A stretch of 64,000 nucleotides of DNA from Pseudoalteromonas sp. (lineage in GTDB: Bacteria > Pseudomonadota > Gammaproteobacteria > Enterobacterales > Alteromonadaceae): positions 896,984-960,983 of the forward strand of contig NZ_JAGYIU010000002.1 of NCBI RefSeq assembly GCF_018402495.1. Reading direction: 5' to 3'. How positions within the stretch are numbered: position 1 is the first letter of the stretch; every line of letters begins with the position of its first letter. Position numbers and translations under genes: made by a program. The notes below the pieces were generated by a model that was not told where the DNA came from, ran no database searches, and saw only the letters and a list, made by a program, of their open reading frames with translations. This document shows, piece by piece, positions 25,767 through 36,023 of the stretch.

Positions 25767-28475
25767 ATGATATCTAATTTATTTACCAAGATTTTTGGTA
25801 GTCGCAATGACCGCACTATTAAAAACCTAAGAAAGACGGTCGCACTGATCAATGCACTTGAAACGCAACTAGAAGCGCTTTCAGATGAAGATTTAAAAGC
25901 TAAAACAGCCGAGTTTAGAGAGCGTTACGATAACGGACAAAGCTTAGGCGATATTCTACCAGAAGCATTTGCAGTGGTACGTGAAGCATCAAAGCGTGTA
26001 AACGGTATGCGTCACTTCGACGTGCAGTTATTAGGTGGTATGGTTTTACACCAAGGTCGTATCGCAGAAATGCGTACCGGTGAAGGTAAAACACTCACAG
26101 CGACACTGCCGGCTTATTTAAATGGTTTAACAGGTAAAGGTGTTCATGTCATTACCGTGAATGACTACTTGGCCAAACGTGATGCTGAAACCAACCGCCC
26201 ATTATTTGAATTTTTAGGGTTAACCGTAGGCTGTAATGTTCCGGGCATGATGCCGCAACAGAAAAAACAAGCCTATGAAGCTGACATCACTTACGGTACC
26301 AATAACGAATTTGGTTTTGATTACCTGCGTGACAACATGGCATTTAGCATTGATGAGCGCGTACAACGCCCATTATTTTATGCCGTAGTGGATGAAGTGG
26401 ATTCAATCCTTATTGATGAAGCACGTACGCCACTGATTATTTCTGGTCCTGCTGAAGATAGCTCTGAGCTATACACTGAAATTAATACCATTGTTCCTCT
26501 ACTTGAATTACAAGAAAAAGAAGACGAGGAAGGGATTGAAGGCGATGGCGATTTCACAATCGATGAGAAATCTAAGCAAGTTCATCTTACTGAGCGTGGG
26601 CAAATAAAAGTTGAAGAGTTACTTACAGAGCGCGGCTTAATTGAAGAAGGTGATTCACTGTACTCAGCAGCGAGCATCACGCTACTTAGTCACGTTTATG
26701 CCGCTCTTCGTGCGCACAAGCTTTACCAAAAAGATGTTGATTACGTTATCAAAGAAAACGAAGTCATCATTATTGATGAGCACACAGGTCGTTCAATGGA
26801 AGGACGTCGTTGGTCAGAAGGTTTACACCAAGCTGTAGAGGCAAAAGAAGGTGTGAAAATTCAAAACGAGAACCAAACATTAGCCTCTATTACGTTCCAA
26901 AATTACTTCCGCTTGTACGAAACGCTAGCAGGTATGACAGGCACAGCCGACACAGAAGCGTTTGAGTTTCAGTCTATCTACGGTTTAGACACTGTGGTTA
27001 TGCCAACCAATAAACCAATGATCCGCGATGATCGCGCTGATTTAGTTTACTTAACGCAAGAAGAAAAGTACGAAGCGATTTTAGCAGACATTAAAGACTG
27101 TCAAGAACGTGGTCAGCCTGTACTTGTAGGTACTATCTCAATTGAAAGCTCTGAGTACTTATCGCAGTTTTTACGCAAAGAAAAAATTAAGCACAACGTA
27201 CTTAATGCTAAATTCCACGCACAAGAAGCAGACATTGTTTCTGATGCGGGCTTACCAGGCACAGTCACGATTGCCACTAACATGGCCGGTCGTGGTACCG
27301 ATATTGTACTTGGTGGTAATTGGAACAGCGAAGTTGAAAAACTTGAGAACCCAACTGACGAACAAATTGCTGAAATAAAAGCAGCATGGAAAATTCGCCA
27401 TGATGCGGTAATTGATGCTGGCGGCTTACACATTATTGGTACTGAGCGTCATGAATCACGTCGTATTGATAACCAGTTACGTGGTCGTTCTGGCCGTCAA
27501 GGTGATGCCGGTTCAAGCCGTTTCTACCTATCGATGGATGATGCGTTAATGCGTATTTTTGCCGGTGAGCGCATGACTAACATGATGCGTAAACTAGGTA
27601 TGCAACGTGGTGAAGCCATTGAACACCCATGGGTAAACCGCGCAATCGAAAACGCCCAGCGTAAAGTAGAAGCACGTAACTTTGATGTGCGTAAACAGCT
27701 ACTTGAGTACGATGATGTAGCAAACGACCAACGTCGTGTTGTTTACTCTCAACGTAACGAATTGCTTGAAGAAGGTGATATTTCAGAAACGATTACCGCT
27801 ATCCGTGGTGATGTGCTCGCCGGTGTGATTGATCAATACATTGCCCCACAAAGCTTGGCTGAAATGTGGGATATCCCAGGGCTTGAAGAACGCTTAAAAC
27901 AAGACTTCTTGATTGAGTTACCACTTTCGCAGTGGTTAGCTGATGACAATAAACTGTATGAAGAAAAACTGCGTGAGCGTATTGAAGAAGCGGTTGAACA
28001 AGCTTACAAGCAAAAAGAACAAATGGTTGGCGATTCTGTACTGCGCCAGTTTGAAAAAGCCATTATGCTTCAAAGTCTTGACCAACATTGGAAAGACCAT
28101 CTTGCTGCAATGGATCACTTACGCCAAGGTATTCACTTACGTGGTTATGCACAAAAGAATCCTAAGCAAGAGTACAAACGTGAGTCGTTTGAATTGTTCT
28201 CTGAAATGCTAGAAAACTTAAAAGTCGATGTCGTCGGTATTTTAAGTAAAGTACAAGTTCGCGCTGAAGAAGATGTTGAAAAAGTAGAAGAGCAACACCG
28301 TAAAAGTGAAAATGCCCCTCGCGAATATCAACATGAAGAAGCAGAGCACGTAGGTGGTGAAGCACCACAAAGCGCTCAGGTTATGGCGCGTAGCGAGCCA
28401 AAAGTGGGTCGTAACGATCCATGTCCATGTGGTTCAGGTCAAAAATACAAACAATGTTGTGGTAAATTAAAATAA
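25767..28475 (+). CDS. secA: Preprotein translocase ATPase SecA
   Basis: Motor that drives unfolded preproteins through SecYEG at the inner membrane. Walker A MRTGEGKT (about residue 103), DEVDS (about 210), preprotein cross-linking domain, the second nucleotide-binding fold with TNMAGRGTD, the helical scaffold, and the C-terminal zinc motif [13 protein letters not shown] that binds SecB. 902 residues, as in E. coli (901). mutT follows, as in E. coli, but secM is missing upstream. No clear Shine-Dalgarno sequence before the ATG. Confidence 0.98.
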   Translation: MISNLFTKIFGSRNDRTIKNLRKTVALINALETQLEALSDEDLKAKTAEFRERYDNGQSLGDILPEAFAVVREASKRVNGMRHFDVQLLGGMVLHQGRIAEMRTGEGKTLTATLPAYLNGLTGKGVHVITVNDYLAKRDAETNRPLFEFLGLTVGCNVPGMMPQQKKQAYEADITYGTNNEFGFDYLRDNMAFSIDERVQRPLFYAVVDEVDSILIDEARTPLIISGPAEDSSELYTEINTIVPLLELQEKEDEEGIEGDGDFTIDEKSKQVHLTERGQIKVEELLTERGLIEEGDSLYSAASITLLSHVYAALRAHKLYQKDVDYVIKENEVIIIDEHTGRSMEGRRWSEGLHQAVEAKEGVKIQNENQTLASITFQNYFRLYETLAGMTGTADTEAFEFQSIYGLDTVVMPTNKPMIRDDRADLVYLTQEEKYEAILADIKDCQERGQPVLVGTISIESSEYLSQFLRKEKIKHNVLNAKFHAQEADIVSDAGLPGTVTIATNMAGRGTDIVLGGNWNSEVEKLENPTDEQIAEIKAAWKIRHDAVIDAGGLHIIGTERHESRRIDNQLRGRSGRQGDAGSSRFYLSMDDALMRIFAGERMTNMMRKLGMQRGEAIEHPWVNRAIENAQRKVEARNFDVRKQLLEYDDVANDQRRVVYSQRNELLEEGDISETITAIRGDVLAGVIDQYIAPQSLAEMWDIPGLEERLKQDFLIELPLSQWLADDNKLYEEKLRERIEEAVEQAYKQKEQMVGDSVLRQFEKAIMLQSLDQHWKDHLAAMDHLRQGIHLRGYAQKNPKQEYKRESFELFSEMLENLKVDVVGILSKVQVRAEEDVEKVEEQHRKSENAPREYQHEEAEHVGGEAPQSAQVMARSEPKVGRNDPCPCGSGQKYKQCCGKLK

Positions 28476-28496
28476 CACCACTTTGTTACGTTAGAT

Positions 28497-28524
28497 AAAA
28501 AGCGACGCTTGCGTCGCTTTTTTT
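28497..28524 (+). terminator. secA terminator
   Basis: AAAAGCGACGC / GCGTCGCTTTT hairpin with a 2-nt loop and T-run, between secA and mutT. Confidence 0.92.
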
Positions 28525-28545
28525 ATGCTATTTAAGGGAGAGGTA

Positions 28546-28944
28546 ATGACTAAAGTAATCATCAATGTTGCTGTGGGTGTAATTAAAAAAAATAACAATG
28601 TGTTTATTTGTAAACGTGCAGATGAACAGCACCAAGGTGGCTTATGGGAATTTCCAGGCGGAAAAGTAGAGGCTGGGGAAAGTGTTTTTCAAGCACTGAA
28701 GCGCGAATTATTTGAAGAAGTAGGACTTACTATTCATAGCTCAAGCGAACTTGTCACTATAGAGCATGACTATGGCGATAAATGCGTACGACTTAATGTG
28801 CATGTGGTCAGTAACTTTAATGGTCAAGCTCATGGCGCAGAAGGGCAACCAAGCGAATGGGTAAGTATAGACGAACTTGATAACTATGATTTTCCTGCGG
28901 CCAATGTCGAGATTATCAGCGCCATAAAAGCAAAATACAGCTAA
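28546..28944 (+). CDS. mutT: 8-oxo-dGTP diphosphatase MutT (Nudix hydrolase)
   Basis: Removes oxidised dGTP from the nucleotide pool, preventing A:T to C:G transversions. The Nudix box GGKVEAGESVFQALKRELFE plus EVGL has every required residue (G-x5-E-x7-REL-x-EE-x-G). I chose the ATG at 28546, with GGGAGAGG upstream, over one seven codons earlier. 132 residues, close to E. coli MutT (129). Position after secA is the conserved one. Confidence 0.95.
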   Translation: MTKVIINVAVGVIKKNNNVFICKRADEQHQGGLWEFPGGKVEAGESVFQALKRELFEEVGLTIHSSSELVTIEHDYGDKCVRLNVHVVSNFNGQAHGAEGQPSEWVSIDELDNYDFPAANVEIISAIKAKYS

Positions 28945-28972
28945 TCCTACCTATACGTTTTGATTAAGCAAC

Positions 28973-29009
28973 AAAAAAGCCAGTAAGTTTAACTTTCACT
29001 GGCTTTTTT
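28973..29009. terminator. Bidirectional terminator after mutT
   Basis: AAAAAAGCCAGT / ACTGGCTTTTTT arms with a 13-nt loop, serving mutT and the opposing peptidase remnant. Confidence 0.85.
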
Positions 29010-29025
29010 ATTATGCGAATTGCTA

Positions 29026-30418
29026 TTACCAAATTTTGACGCGATTTTCAAGCTTGATATACATTTTATCACCCTCTTTAACATCAAACACTTGGTAAAA
29101 TTCTGGCCTGTTCGACAAAATACCAATCACGCGATAATGACTTGGTGAATGTGAATCGCTCATTAAACGATTACGCAGAGCTTCATCGCGGTATTTACGA
29201 CGCCAAACTTGCGACCAGCCCATAAAGAAGCGTTGGTCGCCCGTATAGCCTTCAATAATTGGTGCTTTCGAATTACCCAGCGATAGCTGATACGCTTTAT
29301 AAGCGACGGTTAAGCCGCCTAAATCACCAATGTTTTCACCCAGTATCAGCTCACCATTAACGCTGGCATCTTCAAACGGTTTATATTGATTATACTGCAC
29401 AACTAAGGCAGCACTTCGCTGTTCAAACTGCTTAAGGTCTGACTCGCTCCACCAATTACGCAAATTGCCATCACCGTCGTATTTTGCACCTTGATCATCA
29501 AAGCCATGGCCTAACTCATGGCCAATAACCGCACCAATAGCACCATAGTTAACCGCATCATCTGCTTCTAAATAAAAGAAAGGAGGCTGTAAAATCGCCG
29601 CAGGAGATACTGTTTCGTTATTCACTGGGTTGTAGTAAGCATTCCCTGTTTAATGCATCAACGGCTTACTTCCAAAGTGGCGCTTGTTCTTCAACACCGC
29701 GCAACGTGATGCTGTAAAAATTAAACTTCAAATCTACTAAATCTTTAGGGTAATTACTAACGAAATGGAATTTTAAGTAGTTTTGCCAAACCGTTAAGCC
29801 TGTATTTTTGAAAATGTCTGCAAATTTTTCAAAGTAACTTGGTTGGCGCACAATCAACTCTTGAGCATCAACACCAACTGCTTCAAAGTAAGCACTTAAA
29901 TCAAAATCTCCCATTAACGTGTTAGCTTCAGCTACTGACATTTTATTATATGATTTTGTTGCATCACGGCTTTGCACTCGGCTCCACTGTGCATCAGCAA
30001 GTGTCGTTTCAAAGGCAAGTATCGCTTTGGCTGCATCAGTGGCATTATTAACGCCAGCTTTAGCTAAAATATCGGTAATATAGGTTTGATAAGCCGCGCG
30101 AATTTTTGTGAATTTTTCATCATCTTTTAAATAATAATCACGGTCAGGTAAACCAAGTCCCGCTTGATAGGCATAGAGCGCATTTTCACTTGAGTTTTTA
30201 GCGTCATTATTAACATACCAGCCAAAAGGAAGATCTCCGCCTTTAATTGTAGCCGTGCCACTAATGTGACCAACGCAGCTTTATCTTTCACTGTATCAAT
30301 GCTTTTAATAGCTGGCTCAAGTGGTAACATCCCTAACTCTTCACGTGTATTTTCAACCATATAACTGTGAGAACGACCCATAGTTTGACTTAGCGGCAGT
30401 CATGGTTATTTTTTTCAT
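29026..30418 (-). pseudogene. Decayed M13 family metallopeptidase (PepO/neprilysin type)
   Basis: Remnant of a secreted zinc endopeptidase. A good start survives (GGAG, 5 nt, ATG at 30418, then MKKITMTAA) but the frame stops within about 21 codons. Three recognisable blocks follow in different frames: NNDAKNS...AYQAGLGLPDRDYYL, then YNKMSVAEANTL...GVEEQAPLWK, then the catalytic part with zinc motif HELGH, the GENIGDLGG ligand motif and a normal end RVKIW. After LWK comes a stop and AVDALNR, then abruptly NAYYNP: roughly 130 codons that normally separate these are deleted. The early region is shortened too. Total about 1.39 kb against about 2.1 kb for an intact gene. Clearly non-functional. 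Confidence 0.93.
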
Positions 30419-30627
30419 AAGAACTCCGTATGCTGATCGACATAAATACGTATTTCATTAAGCCTTAACGCATGCATGTAGCTTAATAAAATACACATTG
30501 CTAGCACCGAATATGAAGTACTGATCCGGCCTCATAAACCTGATCGATATAACAACAAAATCAAATATGTAACAAAGTATTTTAAAGCTAATAAAACAAA
30601 CCGAGGAAGGAGCTAAGTGGTATTTAA

Positions 30628-31107
30628 CTAAGGTTTATTTTTGCCATGTAAAGCTAAGCGCTGAAGCTTTTCTTTTAATGACGGTGGAGCAGAGTCGGCG
30701 ATCGCATTTAAATAATCAGCCGTTTGTGCACTCATTTTAAGCGAGTTAGTTGTTTTATCATCAGCAATTTTAGGGCGGGCATTTAATCGTTGCGTTGCCT
30801 GTGGATTGGCGGTAATTTTTATTTGCCCAAGCTCAGCCATACCTGCTGCTCTAAAATGAGATTGCATATCCATTTTCAAATAATTAAGCCTTAGCGCAAT
30901 AGGGGCTGAGACGGCTTCTATCATTAAGGTGCCATCGCGGTAATTACTCACTCGGCATTTATCACCTAGTTTAGGGCCTAAAAAATCTCGCAACAATTGT
31001 TGTTGTGTATCCAGAGCTTGGCTTTTTCCCGCATAGGCCGCTAAACGGTTGTTAAGCCCCGCCATAATGTCGGTTAACGGTTTTGGCGCATATCTATCTT
31101 TAGCCAT
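30628..31107 (-). CDS. dciA: DciA-like protein (DUF721)
   Basis: DUF721 proteins of the DciA type load the replicative helicase DnaB in bacteria lacking DnaC. The KH-like N-terminal domain (about 10-100) contains the typical LRDFLGPKLGDKCRV...GTLMIEAVSAPIALRLNYLK pattern in pieces; the C-terminal part is variable. I chose the ATG at 31107, with AAGGTGTGAT upstream. 159 residues. Relatives often keep this gene beside lpxC and secA; here it is 2 kb past secA on the other strand. Role by family inference. Confidence 0.82.
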   Translation of the reverse strand: MAKDRYAPKPLTDIMAGLNNRLAAYAGKSQALDTQQQLLRDFLGPKLGDKCRVSNYRDGTLMIEAVSAPIALRLNYLKMDMQSHFRAAGMAELGQIKITANPQATQRLNARPKIADDKTTNSLKMSAQTADYLNAIADSAPPSLKEKLQRLALHGKNKP

Positions 31108-31178
31108 ATCACACCTTAAAGACATCGTTTAGATCTGCTTAAATTCAGCGTGGCTGAATTTAAGCAAACAAAAATGGG

Positions 31179-32528
31179 CTAAGCCCCTGCTACTTGCATT
31201 TGTTCAATCAGCACTGAGCCCGTTTGAATACCGCCGCGTCGCTCAATATCACCACCAATGGCTGTAATACCTTTGAACATATCTTTTAAATTACCAGCAA
31301 TCGTAATTTCACTTACTGGGTATTGTATTTCACCATTTTCAATCCAAAAACCAGCCGCACCGCGAGAGTAGTCACCCGTTACAGTATTCACACCCTGCCC
31401 CATAAGTTCCGTAACCAATAAGCCCGTACCCATGGTTTTTAATAATGCGGCTAAATCTTGATGCGTTTGTTCTACTAACCAATTATGGATACCGCCAGCA
31501 TGTCCTGTTGGCGTCATATTCATTTTACGCGCTGCATAGCTTGCTAGTAAATACGTTTGCAGCTCACCACCGAGTATTATCTCTCTGTCGAGCGTTTTAA
31601 CCCCCTCGCTATCAAATGGCGATGATGCTAAGCCTTTAAGTAAGTGCGGACGCTCTGAAATATTAACCGTTTTGCTAAATACCTGCGTGCCTAAGCTATC
31701 CAATAAAAAGCTGGATTTACGATACAGTGCACCACCACCAATTGCTGATACCAAATGGCCAAACAATGAATTAGCAATATCAGCTCTAAAAATAACCGGC
31801 ACTTTCATGGTGCCTAGTTTTTGGCTGTTTAGTTTTGCTAGGGTTTCTGCTGCGGCTTCAAGTCCAACACTTGCAGCATCTTTTAACCCCGCTTGATCGC
31901 GAGAAATCGTGTAGGCTGAATCGCGCTGCATATGCTCGCCCTCTTTACCTATCACCATAGTGCTTATGCTGTGGCGAGTACGTGGAAAGCCTGCAATTAA
32001 ACCATGGCTGTTACCATATACTCGCAGCCCTTGATGCGATGAAAAGCTAGCACCATCAGAGTTCACAATTCGCTCATCGGCGTTTAATGCGGCTTGCTCT
32101 GCGGCGTGACATAAATCAATCCCTTGCTCTGGGCTTACATCCCAAGGGTGAAATAAGTCTAAATCTTTAGGGGAAAACTCAAGCAGTTCTTTATCAGCAA
32201 TGCCATTACATGGATCGTCTGAGGTGAATTTAGCAATATCGATGGCTTTTTCGACCACAGCACGTAATGTTTTAGGATTTAAATCAGCCGTTGATGCCGA
32301 GCCTTTGTTATTGCCAACATACACGCTAATACCTAAACCACCGTCTTGATTAAACTCAATGGTTTCTACCTCCCCCATGCGCGTACTTACCGACAGCCCC
32401 GAAGTGCTAGACATAGCCGCTTCTGCAGCGGTAGCACCTAGTTTTTTAGCATGTTCAAGTACTTCTGATACAGCGTCTTTTACTTGAGAGATTTGCGAAT
32501 AAATTGGATCTTGGTGTTGGCTTTTCAT
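31179..32528 (-). CDS. pmbA: Metalloprotease PmbA (TldE)
   Basis: Partner of TldD in the TldD/E protease, which processes peptide precursors such as microcins and degrades unfolded peptides. PmbA is the non-catalytic-zinc subunit, consistent with no HExxxH here. Signatures: SVYVGNNKGSAST (about 75), RDQAGLKDAASVG, NMTPTGHAGGIHNW and GDYSRGAAGFWIENG near the end. I chose the ATG at 32528 (MKSQHQ), preceded by AGGA, not the longer frame. 449 residues, as in E. coli (450). Divergent from darP, the conserved neighbour. Confidence 0.95.
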   Translation of the reverse strand: MKSQHQDPIYSQISQVKDAVSEVLEHAKKLGATAAEAAMSSTSGLSVSTRMGEVETIEFNQDGGLGISVYVGNNKGSASTADLNPKTLRAVVEKAIDIAKFTSDDPCNGIADKELLEFSPKDLDLFHPWDVSPEQGIDLCHAAEQAALNADERIVNSDGASFSSHQGLRVYGNSHGLIAGFPRTRHSISTMVIGKEGEHMQRDSAYTISRDQAGLKDAASVGLEAAAETLAKLNSQKLGTMKVPVIFRADIANSLFGHLVSAIGGGALYRKSSFLLDSLGTQVFSKTVNISERPHLLKGLASSPFDSEGVKTLDREIILGGELQTYLLASYAARKMNMTPTGHAGGIHNWLVEQTHQDLAALLKTMGTGLLVTELMGQGVNTVTGDYSRGAAGFWIENGEIQYPVSEITIAGNLKDMFKGITAIGGDIERRGGIQTGSVLIEQMQVAGA

Positions 32529-32673
32529 AAATTCTGTCCTGAGCCCTAAAGGCCATATTGCACACATTTTTTATATTTAAATGCTAACACACTCACTGCA
32601 CCACATCAGCTAATATTAATCACTAAAAGAATCGCGTATAATAGATGAAGTTATTTTTATTTAAGAGCACCCC

Positions 32674-33198
32674 ATGGCGAAGAAAAAAGGCAAGCCTGCT
32701 GAAATTGAAGAAGAAATTATATATGTATCAAAAAGTGAACTTAAGCGCGAAGCGCAAGAGTTTCATCAGTTAGGATCTGAAATTGCCAAAATGGGTAAAA
32801 AGCAGCGTGAACGCCTGCCGCTCAATGATGACTTAAAAGAAGCAATGGTGGTTGCTGATAAAATAAGTAATAAAAGTGATGCCTACCGCCGACATTTAAA
32901 TTACATCGCAAAAACCCTTCGTACGGTAGAAAATATTGAAGAAATTAAAGCGATCATTGATGTCATGCTTAATAAAAATAACCAAGCTGAGGTTATGATC
33001 AAAAAAATTGAGCAACTGCGCAGTGATTTAATTGAACAAGGCGATGACTTAATCAACGAAACAATTGAACAATATCCAGCTCTTGAGCGCCAAAAAATGC
33101 GCCAAATGGTGCGTAATGCTGCCAAAGAAGTAAAAGCTGAAAAACCAGCGAGAAGCTACAAAGAGTTATTTCAGTACTTAAAAGACGCCATAATGTAA
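32674..33198 (+). CDS. darP: Dual-action ribosomal maturation protein DarP
   Basis: DUF615 protein (YjgA in E. coli) that assists late 50S assembly around 23S rRNA helices. Lysine- and glutamate-rich, almost wholly helical, with the family core QELGxEIxKMGKKQRERLPL-like stretch at about residues 30-50. 174 residues against 183. Divergent from pmbA as in enterobacteria (yjgA-pmbA). A terminator follows. Confidence 0.93.
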   Translation: MAKKKGKPAEIEEEIIYVSKSELKREAQEFHQLGSEIAKMGKKQRERLPLNDDLKEAMVVADKISNKSDAYRRHLNYIAKTLRTVENIEEIKAIIDVMLNKNNQAEVMIKKIEQLRSDLIEQGDDLINETIEQYPALERQKMRQMVRNAAKEVKAEKPARSYKELFQYLKDAIM

Positions 33199-33217
33199 CG
33201 CAGCCGCGTTATATATT

Positions 33218-33243
33218 AAAAAGGTGCTGCGGCACCTTTTTTT
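33218..33243 (+). terminator. darP terminator
   Basis: AAAAAGGTGC / GCACCTTTTTTT hairpin with a 4-nt loop. Confidence 0.9.
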
Positions 33244-33283
33244 GTTGTAGATCAAAACCTCCTCCCCTTTGCTTTTTTACAAT
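33242..33283 (+). promoter_or_regulatory. FNR-type site and promoter of hemN
   Basis: TTGTTGTAGATCAA (33242-33255) matches the FNR/Anr consensus TTGAT-N4-ATCAA at 9 of 10 positions. A -10 element TACAAT lies at 33278-33283, placing the start near 33290 and the site centre at about -41.5, the class II activator position. No good -35 is present, as expected for an activated promoter. Confidence 0.7.
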
Positions 33284-33314
33284 ACGCAGCAACTTAAAAG
33301 ATAAGGTGCGCGTG

Positions 33315-34688
33315 ATGATTAAACTTCCTCAATGGGATCAAACTTTAATAAACAAATACAATGTATCGGGCCCGCGTTACACGTCTTACCCGACCGCGCT
33401 TTCGTTAGCTGATGGTTATCAGCAACAAGATTTGATTAGCGCTATTGAATCATCGCAAACCCGTTCGTTGTCTTTATATATTCATATTCCTTTTTGTAGT
33501 CAGCTTTGTTATTACTGTGGCTGTAATAAAGTCATTACTCGCCACCAATCTAAAGCCGATACCTACCTAGACTTTTTAGCTAAAGAAATTGCAGCACAAG
33601 CACCGCTGTTTCAAGATTATCGGGTTGAGCAATTACATTTGGGGGGCGGCACACCAACTTTTTTAACCGCAGCGCAAATGACGCGCTTAGTAAAACTGCT
33701 AGAGCAACACTTTAACTTTAGCGATACCTGCGAGCGCGGTATCGAAATCGACCCTCGCTCACTGGCTGACAATATGCTGGTTGATTTAAGCGAGTTGGGG
33801 TTTAATCGTGTGTCATTTGGTATTCAAGATTTTAATGATCAGGTTCAGCTGGCTGTTAATCGCCCTCAGCATGTTGATGAGGTAAAGCAATTAATTACCC
33901 AAGCAAAACAGTTGGGCTTTAAATCAATTAATGCTGATATGATTTATGGCCTGCCACTACAAACACCTGAGAGCTTTACGCAAACGATTGAGCAACTTAT
34001 TGCCTTAGGCCCTGATCGCGTTTCAGTGTTTAACTATGCTCATTTACCTGATCGTTTTGCCGCCCAACGTAAAATTAAAGACGCCGATTTACCCAGTGCG
34101 CATAATAAGCTCACCATGTTTAAAAATACCCTAGAGCAAATGACGCAGGCGGGCTATCAATTTATAGGTATGGATCACTTTGCAAAAGTTGATAATGAGC
34201 TAGCCATTGCACAAAATACGGATCAGCTGCATCGTAATTTTCAAGGCTACACCACTCATGGCGAGTGCGACTTATTGGGCTTAGGTGTCTCGTCTATTTC
34301 GCAAATAGGCACAGCGATATTACAAAATAAAAAAGAGTTAAAACATTATTATCAAGCAGTTGATGAGCAAGCAGGCAGTGCCATTAATAAAGGCATGCAT
34401 TTAACCCAAGATGATCTTATTCGCGCCGATGCGATTAAGCAGCTTATTTGCCAGTTTGAGCTTGATATGAGCGTATTCGCTAACAGACATAAAATCAGCT
34501 TTAATGACTACTTTCAAGATGCTTTAGAGGCACTCGCACCATTAATTGCCGATGAAATGGTAACAATAGAAAACAACCTAATTAGCGTAACACCAAAAGG
34601 GAATTTATTTATTCGTATTATTTGTATGTGCTTTGATGCGCATTTACAAAAACAGATAAATGCCACTCGCTTCTCACGCGTTATATAA
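33315..34688 (+). CDS. hemN: Oxygen-independent coproporphyrinogen III oxidase
   Basis: Radical SAM enzyme for haem synthesis without oxygen: coproporphyrinogen III to protoporphyrinogen IX. Cluster cysteines C61, C65, C68 in CSQLCYYC, followed by the HemN-specific C70, match E. coli HemN. The glycine-rich SAM motif LGGGTPTFL is at about 113. 457 residues. I chose the ATG at 33315 with TAAGGTG 6 nt upstream, over a GTG three codons earlier. This is true HemN, not the HemW-like paralogue, given the N-terminal extension and the RYTSYPTA motif. Confidence 0.96.
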   Translation: MIKLPQWDQTLINKYNVSGPRYTSYPTALSLADGYQQQDLISAIESSQTRSLSLYIHIPFCSQLCYYCGCNKVITRHQSKADTYLDFLAKEIAAQAPLFQDYRVEQLHLGGGTPTFLTAAQMTRLVKLLEQHFNFSDTCERGIEIDPRSLADNMLVDLSELGFNRVSFGIQDFNDQVQLAVNRPQHVDEVKQLITQAKQLGFKSINADMIYGLPLQTPESFTQTIEQLIALGPDRVSVFNYAHLPDRFAAQRKIKDADLPSAHNKLTMFKNTLEQMTQAGYQFIGMDHFAKVDNELAIAQNTDQLHRNFQGYTTHGECDLLGLGVSSISQIGTAILQNKKELKHYYQAVDEQAGSAINKGMHLTQDDLIRADAIKQLICQFELDMSVFANRHKISFNDYFQDALEALAPLIADEMVTIENNLISVTPKGNLFIRIICMCFDAHLQKQINATRFSRVI

Positions 34689-34706
34689 TTTAAAACTAGC
34701 ACGTAT

Positions 34707-34735
34707 AAAAAAAGCAGACCAAGGTCTGCTTTTTT
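34707..34735. terminator. Bidirectional terminator between hemN and DUF2489 gene
   Basis: AAAAAAAGCAGACC / GGTCTGCTTTTTT with a 2-nt loop. Confidence 0.93.
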
Positions 34736-34758
34736 ATATATGCCGTAAAATCTAAGCG

Positions 34759-35274
34759 CTAGTTAAAAACCACGTTTTCGCTGCCTTGGGCTGCTTTAAA
34801 CTCAACAATAATTTTTTTACAGTCAGCTTCAATTTCATCACTCAGTGATTCTTCTGCACGCCAGCGCGCCGTGTCTTGCTTAAAAATTTCTTTTTTAGCG
34901 TACTTTTTGCGCGAATCATGGGTTGGCATTTCTTTTACCACGTCGTACATTTTATAAATACCCGGGTATGCACTCGTTAGGTCGCGCTCAGTATCAAAAC
35001 TATATTGCGACATAAGCACCCAAATACGTAAGCACCCCTCAGAATAATCACATTGCTTTTCATTCATAGCACGTGCAATTAAATGAATACTATCGGCTAA
35101 CTTCGCATTACGCTTTAAACGCGACTGTTTTAGCTTTTGCTGTTGCTCTGCCTGTTTTTTGCTAATTAGCTTTTTTTGCACATTTAGCTTGTAGAGCAAC
35201 TGACCCGCATAAAATGCCAAGCCCGCTATAATAGCAGCACCTACAACTAAGGCTAAGATCACTGCTGTACTCAT
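34759..35274 (-). CDS. DUF2489 family membrane-anchored protein
   Basis: One N-terminal membrane helix (about 3-27) followed by a lysine/glutamine-rich coiled stretch and a helical cytoplasmic domain (about 55-165) of the DUF2489 family. The conserved block has CDYSEGCLRIWVLM and the AYPGIYKMYD stretch. 171 residues. No known function. It follows yihI by 12 bp and is probably co-transcribed with it; the yihI-DUF2489-hemN order recurs in Alteromonadales and Vibrionales. Confidence 0.82.
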   Translation of the reverse strand: MSTAVILALVVGAAIIAGLAFYAGQLLYKLNVQKKLISKKQAEQQQKLKQSRLKRNAKLADSIHLIARAMNEKQCDYSEGCLRIWVLMSQYSFDTERDLTSAYPGIYKMYDVVKEMPTHDSRKKYAKKEIFKQDTARWRAEESLSDEIEADCKKIIVEFKAAQGSENVVFN

Positions 35275-35286
35275 TGCGTGTCCTTA

Positions 35287-35871
35287 TTACTTATCTTCGT
35301 CGTCATCTAGCCATTCATTTGCTAGATCGTTTGATAGGTATTGATCAAAGTCTGAATTACTGTCTTCATCGCTGAAGTCATCTTCAAACTCTTCTTCATC
35401 TTCAATGCCTAATAATTTACAAAGCACTTGGTGACGCGCTATGCGGCTATTGAAGTATTTTGCATCTTTACCCGTTAGCATTTCACCTTGCTCATGACGC
35501 TCAACTAATTTAAGTAAGCGCTCATCATTTTCAAGGGCTTCTAACTCTTGTTCAGGCGTTAATTCTGGTTCAACGGCCTTTTTAAGCTCTGCTACAGGTT
35601 TAAGGTTACGTTTCATTTCGATTTTTGGTTCAGCAGCAGGTGCAACTAATGGCACTGCTTTTTTACTACCAACGCGTTTATCTTTAGCAGCCGAACCTGC
35701 TTTTTGAGTTTCATTACTCACTGCATCCGGTGCATTACGTGAACCAGGCTTAGCGCCCTTAGTTTTTTTAACACGTTGCTCTTTCAATGCGCGCATTTCT
35801 TTAAGCTTATCTTGGCTTAAACGAACGGGACCATTTGATGGAATTTTACGTGACTTTTTCTTTCTACTCAT
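35287..35871 (-). CDS. yihI: Der GTPase-activating protein YihI
   Basis: Stimulates the GTPase Der and so tunes 50S ribosome assembly. Very basic N-terminal half with an RK-rich start and APGSRNAPD-like motif (KGAKPGSRNAPD), then an acidic C-terminal half (LEALENDERLLKLVERHEQGE, in parts; then DEEEFEDDFSDED). This bipolar charge layout is typical of YihI. 194 residues against 169. The segment downstream of its promoter side carries the Csr-type RNA, which ends about 150 bp before yihI and is read in the same direction. Confidence 0.93.
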   Translation of the reverse strand: MSRKKKSRKIPSNGPVRLSQDKLKEMRALKEQRVKKTKGAKPGSRNAPDAVSNETQKAGSAAKDKRVGSKKAVPLVAPAAEPKIEMKRNLKPVAELKKAVEPELTPEQELEALENDERLLKLVERHEQGEMLTGKDAKYFNSRIARHQVLCKLLGIEDEEEFEDDFSDEDSNSDFDQYLSNDLANEWLDDDEDK

Positions 35872-36023
35872 ATCTTGATCGTCTCACTTAAGAGGTTTTG
35901 AGCGAGGCGCAACTCAATGGGCATCGCGGTGCTGGCCTAGCCAGGAGAATTCAGTTTGGGCGTTTTGCGCGCCAAAGCACAGTTAAGGTACTTTTTTTAA
36001 ACGGGGGGTATTGTAACAGGACA

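Noticed and set aside
25661-25852. 63-codon minus-strand frame over the secA start
   Set aside because: Overlaps the secA ribosome-site region antisense; no ribosome site and no protein features.
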